Positions 1 to 7,700 of a stretch of 10,000 bases of DNA are shown piece by piece (position 1 is the first letter of the stretch; every line of letters starts with the position of its first letter). The position numbers and the translations under genes are program-made. Below the pieces are notes generated by a model, which was given only the letters and a program-made list of their open reading frames with translations, did no database searches and was not told the DNA's origin. Origin of the DNA: Halocaridina rubra (Eukaryota; Arthropoda; Malacostraca; Decapoda; Atyidae); the NCBI GenBank assembly GCA_037179515.1, contig JAXCGZ010015148.1:87501-97500 (forward strand), read 5' to 3'.

Positions 1-695
1 TCAATCCAGCACCATCCTCATTTCTTGTACACCTCATAACCTTACTCTTTCCCACATTCACTCGCAACTTCCTTCTCTCACACACCATTCCAAATTCTGA
101 CAGTAATTGACACAGCTTTTCCTCTGAATCTGCCACCACCACAGTATCATCTGCAAACAGCAACTGATTCAGCTCCCACTCGTTATCATCCCCATCTACC
201 ATTTTCAAACCTCGACCACGCACTCGCTCATTCACCTCTCTTACAACTCCATCAATATACAAATTGAACAGCCATGGTGACATCACACATCCCTGTCTCA
301 GTCCCACACTCACTGGAAACCATTCACTCACTTCATTCCCTACCCTACCACAGTCTCTACTGCCCTCATACAAACTCTTCACTGCATGCAACAATTTACC
401 ATTAATTCCATATAATCTCAAAATATTCCATATAGCCTCTCTATCAACTCTATTGTACGCTTTCTCTAGATCCAAAAATTCAAAATACACATCCTTACCC
501 TTTGCTAAATATTTCTCACATAACTGCCTAACTATAAAAATCTGATCTATACAACCTCTACCTCTCCTAAAACCACTCTGCACTTCCGCGATCACATATT
601 CTGTCTTATCCCTAATCCTATTAACCAGTATCCTACCATACACTTTTCCTACCACACTCAACAAACATACACCCCTAAAATTACTGCATTCATAC
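1..695 (-). pseudogene. Non-LTR (RTE/jockey-like) retrotransposon reverse transcriptase, partial, interrupted by the LTR element
   Basis: Read on the minus strand from 694 down to 2, this is 231 codons with no stop or frameshift. Visible RT blocks in order are GFRRGRG (574-554), the first catalytic motif LDLEKAY (475-455, Asp at 472-470), the GLRQGCVMSPW block (304-272) and the second catalytic motif FADD (157-146), followed by the conserved GKSKVMR segment near the window edge. These are the fingers and palm of a LINE-type reverse transcriptase, which copies element RNA at a nicked genomic target. The endonuclease half and the start codon are missing. The frame runs straight into the LTR boundary at 695/696, so the LTR element landed inside this gene, and the rest should lie beyond the right window edge. 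RTE-like is my best family guess; jockey-like is possible. Similar copies are, as I recall, abundant in decapod crustaceans. It is an RT with high confidence; the clade is uncertain. Confidence 0.9.
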
Positions 696-907
696 TGTGA
701 CAGAGTGTTTCGCTCAAAGTCACCAGAGGCTGTTAGATGCCTTATTAAATAAATTAGTAACATAACTGGTATTTTCTAACTAAAAAAATTAATTCCCACT
801 TCTTGACTTTTGCAGATTATGATTATTTGCAATTTGTATTTTAGCTTATAGCTAATTTTAAATATACCTTATTTACTCTTCTTGTACGTGTAGAAGTATA
901 GCCCCGA

Positions 908-914
908 TATAAAT
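908..914 (+). promoter_or_regulatory. Candidate TATA box in LTR
   Basis: TATAAAT lies about 210 bp into the LTR after a GC-containing GCCCCGA, and it is unchanged in the 3' LTR (9149-9155). It lies upstream of the AATAAA cluster, as expected for a U3 promoter. There is no direct evidence of a transcription start, and AT-rich sequence gives such matches by chance. Confidence 0.35.
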
Positions 915-1189
915 GCTGCTCCTATTTTCTGTCTGCTACGAGCCAAGAAAATTATGAGATTATTTACCAGTAACCTAACTTTTCATTATTATTCTCGTTT
1001 TATTTTATTTGCTTCCACTTGTTACACCTAAAAATACTGTCTCTCCCTTGCATCTCTGCTATAATTGCCTGCCAGGGACCACCACTAAAATAGTCCTTAA
1101 AATGATATCAGAGCCAATTACTGCTCTAGAAATGTATCCTACAGATGAACTCACCAGGAGGGACAATGAGACGCTCTCCTTTGGCGCCG

Positions 1190-1225
1190 AGACTGCCCAG
1201 AGGCAACATTTCGCCTGGGCAGTCT
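1190..1225 (+). other. LTR hairpin, 11-bp perfect stem
   Basis: AGACTGCCCAG (1190-1200) is the exact reverse complement of CTGGGCAGTCT (1215-1225), with a 14-nt loop between. The same hairpin is present in the 3' LTR at 9431-9466, with a change only in the loop. It is GC-rich inside an AT-rich LTR. If transcribed it would form a stable RNA hairpin; its role is unknown. Confidence 0.75.
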
Positions 1226-1580
1226 AAGTTTATTTCAAATCTTAATTACGTGGCATCTTCACAGGAATTCATCTAGCACAACAAGGTGAGGGATAGTGTA
1301 TGGTAAAGCTCGTGGGTCAAGCAAATTAGTTTATTTTCGAGAATTCGTTACATTCGTTACTGGATAAATCTTATGGATTTTCATTCTCAGATTTCATTTC
1401 AATACACACGAAATTTTGTAGATTACCAAACTGGAATCTCACATGCCAAAGTTACTTCCTTAACCTGTAAACTACAGCTGATATATATTGCTGAGAAGTT
1501 TCTTTTCACTGAATGTGATAAACGAAAATCTCATCCTCTGAAGACTGGTTATGAGCCCGTAAAAATCTATCTCTTTTCCT

Positions 1581-1655
1581 AATAAATTCTAATTTCATTT
1601 CACCCCTTTCTATCATCGTAAATAAAGTGTTTTACGTCAAAAACTCGTCAATAAA
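1581..1655 (+). promoter_or_regulatory. Cluster of three AATAAA polyadenylation signals
   Basis: AATAAA occurs at 1581-1586, 1621-1626 and 1650-1655, and at the same places in the 3' LTR (9822-9827, 9862-9867, 9891-9896). The second copy is followed by a GT-containing stretch. In an LTR element the copy in the 3' LTR would direct 3'-end formation. Which signal is used cannot be told from sequence. Confidence 0.45.
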
Positions 1656-2160
1656 GCTATTTGCTATACAAATTGCAAATATTTAAAAGGTAATTTTTCC
1701 CAGTTGGCTTTGCAAATATTTCTTGTTAACCACAATTTAATGAATGCATACTGTATTTATCTTGCTAATTCTTCATATGTTGGGGATAAAGTGTTTTGAG
1801 TTATAAGTTGCAAATACCTCAAAAGGTGATTTTGCACCCTTTTTTCATTGCAAAGTTCTTGATAACTAAAAGTGAATGAATACTGTATTTATCTCGTAGA
1901 TTCTTCCTTTATCCTAAATAGAGTGCTTTACCATATTAATTGTTAATCAGTAATAAGCATTGCAACTTTTGTGGTTGCCCACAATTCAAGGAATACATAC
2001 AGTACTGTATTTGTCTTGCTTATTTTTCATTTATTGTGAATATATTGTTTTCCTTTAAAACCAGTAAAGAATTAATGGTTTTGTATGCTATTATGGTAGC
2101 ATAAATATTTCTGGTTAGCTGTGAATAACCAATATATATTCATCCAGTAGAATGACATTG
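1621..2160 (+). repeat. Degenerate tandem repeats inside the LTR (about 120-165 bp units)
   Basis: A series of shared blocks recurs in the same order: ATAAAGTGTTTT-like (1622, 1786, 1918), a TTGCAAATA/AAAAGGT block, an ACAATT...GAATG block and ACTGTATTTAT-like (1750, 1882, 2004). Spacings are 164 and 132 bp for the first block and 132 and 122 bp for the last. A weaker fourth unit may run to about 2160. These are old tandem duplications that have drifted, possibly regulatory in origin. Confidence 0.6.
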
Positions 2161-2601
2161 GAAACTCATTATATGTGTGCTCATGCTTTCAGTTTCCCAT
2201 TATAAACAGTGTGTCATTTCTGTTTCTGAAATTGCAGTGTCCTGTATTCTACTCTGCCTGTGTGACAGAGGTAATCAGCGAGTTGAGGCCAAAGTCTTGG
2301 CATACGTCCGTGGTGCCGGGAAACGAAATCGTGCTCACCACCTCCGGGATTCAAGGCAGCATTTCATAAAATTTAATTTGAGAAATTTAATTCAATTCTT
2401 TTAATGTCATTGCATTTCCAAAATTAAAAGAAAGTTGAATTCTGAGTTTCATTTAACCGACTAATGGTAATAGAGATGGGGTGTTCAAGTACAAATATCT
2501 GTCCTGTCTGTTTGTGAGCTCTTAACCGAGCTCGGTACTTTGAGTCCCCTTAGTAAAACAGAATCTTAACAACACTCTAGCATCCTAAACCCCAACAAGA
2601 T

Positions 2602-2619
2602 TGGCGCCCGAACAGGGAC
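2602..2619 (+). other. Primer binding site, tRNA-Lys
   Basis: The 18 bases TGGCGCCCGAACAGGGAC are complementary to the 3' end of a tRNA-Lys and include the TGG that pairs with the tRNA CCA end. The site lies four bases after the inferred LTR end. It primes minus-strand DNA synthesis. The sequence is the same as the well-known lysine primer site of lentiviruses, which reflects tRNA conservation and not close relationship. Confidence 0.93.
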
Positions 2620-3283
2620 CCGAACAGACAGACCGATTTTATAAATTTATTTTTATTTTGCTTTTTAACATTGCACATGAAACCCGATTACCATTGGCTC
2701 GATTATTGAAATGAATGAATTATAGGCTGCACACGAAAATTTTCGCGCTAGAAACGTTGCGGATAAGAAATTTTTCTTTATTTTCAATATTGATTATGGT
2801 AACTAATATTTTCTTGTTTCCCATGTGGTAAACAATATTTCAGGAAATCTACATGAGATTATGTGGTAACAGACTTAAGAAATTTTGCATGACGAGAAGA
2901 CGTGTTATTTAAAATTTCATTTATTTGCGTGGTAAGATTGAGTTTTAAAGCATTCGTGTTTTATATATCCGTTAAAGGGTGATACTTGTTAGGAATTGTT
3001 TATATTTCCTTGGGATTTAGGAATTGGGAGAAAGCATATTAAGTATTTTTGCTTATAATTGTGTTTTATATTCAAACATTGACTGCTCATAGATTGGGAA
3101 GAAAAATTTTGGTGTCATTTATCGAGCCTAGGCTAAGCCTTTCATGTGTCTGAGTTGTCACTTGAAAATAAATTTTCTCATTACTAGTAGAAATGTGTAA
3201 TCTGGCTGCCTAGTAAGCTGTTAGCTTATCGTTGGTGTATTTTGCATAGGATCTGTGTCCTTTTGGTAACACTCCAGAATTTT
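2620..3283 (+). other. Leader region between primer binding site and repeat array, noncoding
   Basis: This is AT-rich sequence with no long open frame, no recognisable domain and several upstream ATG codons. A second CCCGAACAG at 2619-2627 duplicates part of the primer site with a 12-bp period. A good splice-donor match (G|GTAAGA) sits at 2931/2932. Otherwise I see nothing in it. Confidence 0.6.
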
Positions 3284-3607
3284 ACTTACGACATTTTATT
3301 TGTGGGTACTGCCATATACGCGCTCATACGCAGGCACGACCGCTATACTGTACTTGTTCGTATTACTTACGACATTTTATTTGTGGGTACTGCCATATAC
3401 GCGCTCATACGCAGGCACGACCGCTATACTGTACTTGTTCGTATTACGTACGACATTTTATTTGTGGGTACTGCCATATACGCGCTCATACGCAGGCACG
3501 ACCACTATACTGTACTTGTTCGTATTACTTACGACATTTTATTTGTGGGTACTGCCATATATGCGCTCATACGCAGGCACGACCGCTATACTGCACTTGT
3601 TTGTACT
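3284..3607 (+). repeat. Four tandem 81-bp repeats in the element leader
   Basis: Units are 3284-3364, 3365-3445, 3446-3526 and 3527-3607, each beginning ACTTACGACATT or a one-base variant. Units 1 and 2 look identical; unit 3 has two changes and unit 4 a few. Each contains the core GGTACTGCCATATA...GCAGGCACGAC (TGCC at 3310, 3391, 3472, 3553). Because 81 is divisible by three, more than one frame stays open through the array. Those frames start at non-ATG codons, so I treat them as noncoding by-products. Confidence 0.96.
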
Positions 3608-3640
3608 CTCAGGCACTGGGTGCTAGTCGGTAAAATTCGT

Positions 3641-3914
3641 TGTTGCTCATTCCTTTCATTTGCACCATAACTGCAGGTACTGCCATGTATTGCTGTTAAG
3701 CAGGCACGACTGCCATTCTGTATTACCAGTGTTTCATACACTGTTTTGCAACATATTGTTGCTGTTGCACTTGATTGTGTTGCTCATTCCTTTCATTTGC
3801 ACAATAACCGCAGGTACTGCCACGTATTGCTGTTAAGCAGGCACGACTGCCATTCTGTATTACCAGTGTTTCATGCACTGTTTTGCAACATTTTGCTGCT
3901 GTTGCACTTGTTTG
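3641..3914 (+). repeat. Two tandem 137-bp repeats sharing a core with the 81-bp units
   Basis: Copies are about 3641-3777 and 3778-3914 and differ at only a handful of positions. Each contains GGTACTGCC..TATTGCTGTTAAGCAGGCACGACTGCC in shortened form, clearly related to the core of the upstream 81-bp array. The length is not divisible by three, which argues against coding. The core can fold: TGCC (3681-3684) and TGCT (3691-3694) pair with AGCAGGCA (3699-3706). Confidence 0.92.
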
Positions 3915-4122
3915 TATTTTGAGTCACTTTTATGGTGAGGTTTTGAGATCACTTTTACGTTTAAGTTTGAACTGTGGTGTTGATTTTTTTTCTCCTTGGT
4001 GCTGTGTGGTTCTATCATTTTTCTTTTCTACTACTGTATTGTAGAGATTTGTTTTTGTGTGTGGTTGTTTTGGCACTTCGTTATTGACTGTTTAGGAAAC
4101 CAGGCAGTCACAGGAAACAAAC

Positions 4123-4782
4123 ATGGAAACCATCAAAACATTCGATGAGGAGCGTTACCTAGACATACTGATTGCTAGGGGTGAGAGATATGGTTTTTCC
4201 CCAAGACAGAAGCTCTTCGAATGGGCTCATGAGAAGATGGTTGAATGCCGAGATAAGCTGGAGAAGAGAGCACGTGATGAGGCACAAGCACAACGTGAGG
4301 AGGCACAAGCACAACGTAAGGAGGCACAAGCACAACGTAAGGAGGCACAAGCACAACGTAAGGAGGCACAAGCACAACATGAACATGAGCTTGCGCTTGC
4401 TCGGCTTCGAGCGGGAATCCCAGACAGTAGTCCTTTATCCGGAAATAGAGATTACAGGAACGGGAAGCACAAGAGCCCCTCGCAGAACTTCAATCATCCA
4501 GCTCCTCCTCCTCACACTCCTAAGCCTTATTACGGCCATGCACCCACACTCAAGAAGGATGACCCGGTAAGACCTAAGCCTCAGCAGTTAAGAGGCAAAG
4601 GCCATTACTCTGCTCCACCTTCCCAGGGTTTTCAGCCAAACTCTAAGAGCCACCACGCTCCCTCACACAGCGGCGGCCCCCATAGCCGTCTGGCCACTCA
4701 CTCAGCCCATGTTGTGGAAACAGGGCCAGAAAGGGCCAATGAGGAAAATGCCGAGGAACCACCACACAAACTTGCCAATGTG
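4123..4782 (+). other. Gag-like N-terminal region of the polyprotein (no capsid domain recognised)
   Basis: Residues 1-52 are charged and helix-prone. Residues 53-87 are five heptads of the type EAQAQRK, a likely coiled coil. Residues from about 100 to 190 are rich in Pro, His, Ser, Lys and Arg. No CCHC knuckle exists: there is no cysteine between residue 42 and residue 234. I see no SCAN-like or other capsid fold, which usually needs well over 100 residues. The basic stretch might bind RNA as a nucleocapsid substitute. Either this lineage has a divergent Gag or the capsid-coding part was deleted in frame. Confidence 0.6.
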
Positions 4783-7700
4783 GAATTCATCAAACATGAT
4801 GATCTGGAAATGATCCCAAAATGCCTAGAAACCATAAATGGTGTGGAAGCTGAGATAGCCCTTGACACAGGGGCCAATGGCATACTTGTTGACGAGAGAT
4901 TCGTCAGGGATGAAGATTATACCGGCAAAGTCGTTCGTGTGCGGGTTGCTGAAGGAACACCCCAAATACGACGCTGCTGTGTCATTAACCTGGATTGCAA
5001 ATACTACAAGGAAAAAGCCCCAGCTGTGGCAATGATTGGGCTTATGAACCCTGTCTTGATGGGTCGTGCACTGAACCTAGTTCCTACTTTCCAGGCCCAC
5101 CTCTACCCTAAGGACATTTCTCGTTATAACTTCCCTCGGGGGAAGTCACATGAAGCCATTTCAGCAGCAACTCCTGGCCTTGATGCCAAGAATATGGACG
5201 ATTCTCCGACTGACTCCGTTGAGTCTGCTGCAGTCAGTACACGTAATGTGGAACGCGGAGACTTTCCCCCTCCTTTACCAGATGATGCACCTCTAGAGCC
5301 ATTGAAGTCCCGTCCAGACTTTGCCAAATTGCAGCAAGACTGCCCCAGCCTCAAACGCTGGATGCAGCAGGCCACCGAGGGAAGGACCTTCACGGTGAGA
5401 GGAGGAGGCCAGATCACTTACGCCCTTGAAGATGGAGTACTTCGTAGGCATGTGACTAAAGATGGCCACACCTTTAAACAGTTGGTGGTGCCCACTTCGT
5501 TGCGCTGCCAGGCTATGTATGTGGCACACCATTTACCTCTGAGTGGACACAGAGGCAAAGCAAAAACTCGGCACGTCCTTCAGAAGGCTTTTGCATGGCC
5601 AAACATGTACACCGAGGTAGACAGATATGTAGGCTCCTGCCCTGTCTGTCAATCCACCTCAACGGCACCGGTACCGAAAGTTCCCCTGGGGATAACTAAG
5701 CTCTCAGTGGAGCCATTTTCCAAGGTCGCTATTGACATACTAGGTCCTATTAATCCAGCTTCGTCCACGGGGAAACAATTCCTCCTGGTATATGTTGACC
5801 TGGCAACAAGGTACCCAGATGCAGTGCCACTGTCTTCTATCACAACTGAAGCAGTCGCTCATGCCCTATTTGAAATCTGCTCCAAGGTTGGCTTTCCTGA
5901 GCAGGTCACTTCTGACAATGGAAGTCAGTTAACAAGTAGGCACTTTGAGGCTTTCTGTAACCTTTTAGAAATGAAGCATATTCGTACGAGTGTCTATCAT
6001 GCCCAATCAAATGGAGCATGTGAACGCTATAACGGGACATTGAAGCGATGTTTGCGCAAGCTAGTGATAGATATACCTAGGCAGTGGGACAAATACGTCC
6101 CTGCTGCACTTTTCTCCTTCAGAGACACGCCCCACGACACTACTGGATACTCGCCTTTCGAACTGATTGGTCATAAGGTCAGAGGCCCAGTAGAATTCTT
6201 GGCAGAATGTTGGGATTCACCTACCATCGAAGATGACGATAGGGACGTCCATGAGTATATTTTGAAGTTTTCGTCTCACCTCAAAAAGGCTTGGAAAACT
6301 GCACAATTAGCCATTAAGGGTCACCAGCAGACTGCCAAGCTCCTCTTTGACAAGCGTGCGTGGCGTCGTGGCCTGACACCCGGAGATCGAGCTCTGTTAC
6401 TTCTTCCAACAGATACCCGCAAGCTAATGCTACGCTGGAAAGGACCGTACACTGTGGTACACCGGGTGACCCCTGACAATTATGTGCTAAATGTTGATGG
6501 AAATAACCGGAAATACCACATTAACCAGCTGAAGCTTTATTGTGAGGACCCGGAGGCCCACAGGGATCCTGCGCTGGCGCTCCCAGCAACCCCTATAGAT
6601 GCCTCAAGCATCAACAGAACCTCTGAGGCTGCAGCAACACAGGTGCTCCATTATAGCCACCCCTTACTTCCTATATTGGAATACTCCACCCTTGCAGTGG
6701 AGACAGACTTACGGGAGTGGAGTTTTTCGGAAGAAGCCCCTCTGGCCGCAGCCACCGCCCTTGCAATTGAAGACATAAGCTTAGCTTTTGATGATGGTAA
6801 GGATCCTGCCCTTCCCACACACCGAAAAGAAAGTGTGAGTAATTGCATTATTAACTCCAGACTGCAACCGAGTCAACGGGAACAGCTGAACAAGCTATTA
6901 GAGGACTATGAGAACGTCTTCAACGACCTCCCAGGCATTACCACTACCCTTGAGCATCATGTCAGACTGACTGACCCAGAGCCATTTCGGCATTCCTATG
7001 GTCTTCCCCACCAGCTGTCCTTACGGCTGAAGGAAGATCTTGACACTTGGGTCCGCCTCGGAATAGCTGATAAGAGCATTTCGCCTTGGTGTTCGCCGTT
7101 ACTGGCAGTGCGTAAGCGAGATGGCAGTCACAGGTTCTGCCTTGACTGTCGTAAGCTTAACTCCCGTACTATCTTTGATGGAGAGCCCATTGCAGACGCC
7201 GAGCATATTTTCTCGTTGCTTTCTCAAGCCCGTTACCTGTCCAAGTTGGATTTGGCCAGTGGATTTTGGCAAGTCCCGTTGAGCGAGACTACCAAGCCTC
7301 TTACAGCTTTTTCCACAAGATATGGTCTATACCAGTTCAGGGTCATGCCTTTTGGTATGGTAAATGCCCCTGGCTGCTTCAGCAGACTCATGAGGATAGT
7401 ACTACAAGATCTCGACAATGTTTCATGCTTTATAGACGACATCCTGGTTCATTCTCAGGATTGGTCATCGCACCTCGAGACTCTCCGCAGAGTTCTCACT
7501 CGTCTGAACCAGCATGGACTTCATTTAAAGCCTTCCAAATGTGAGATTGGTTTCACACAATTGCAGTATCTCGGCCACGTGGTTGGAGAAGGAGTTATGT
7601 CCCCTTTACATGACAGGGTACAAGCTATTAAGGATATGGAGAAACCTGCTACTGTCACTCAACTAAGATCATTCCTGGGTAGTGTCGGCTACTACCAACG

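Larger units (their letters stand above)
696..2597 (+). repeat. 5' long terminal repeat (1902 bp)
   Basis: The left edge is fixed by alignment with the second copy: matching starts at TGTGACAGAG (696 and 8937), and the bases before it differ. The right edge is inferred as the ACA at 2595-2597, four bases before the primer binding site, giving TGT...ACA ends typical of the superfamily. It is mostly AT-rich and contains a candidate TATA box, an 11-bp-stem hairpin, a cluster of AATAAA signals and three or four degenerate tandem units. Short open frames inside it begin with non-ATG codons or match no domain, so I regard it as noncoding. At 1.9 kb it is long for a gypsy LTR. Confidence 0.93.

Noticed and set aside
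264..545. 93-codon plus-strand frame in the left flank
   Set aside because: It is antisense to the clear reverse transcriptase frame on the minus strand and shows no domain of its own.
1009..1227. 72- and 69-codon frames in the LTR, seen again at 9250-9468 and 9614-9823
   Set aside because: They recur only because the LTR is duplicated. The 72-codon frame starts at TTG, and differences between the two LTRs change residues in both. No known domain is visible.
3242..3670. 142-codon open frame across the 81-bp repeats, and a 108-codon frame overlapping it
   Set aside because: Both begin at TTG, not ATG. They stay open only because the repeat unit is 81 bp (27 codons), which copies any open stretch. 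No domain is recognisable, and the related 137-bp units do not keep a frame.
3284..3914. CRISPR array
   Set aside because: The units are contiguous tandem repeats without unique spacers, lie inside a eukaryotic retrotransposon leader, and have no cas genes nearby.
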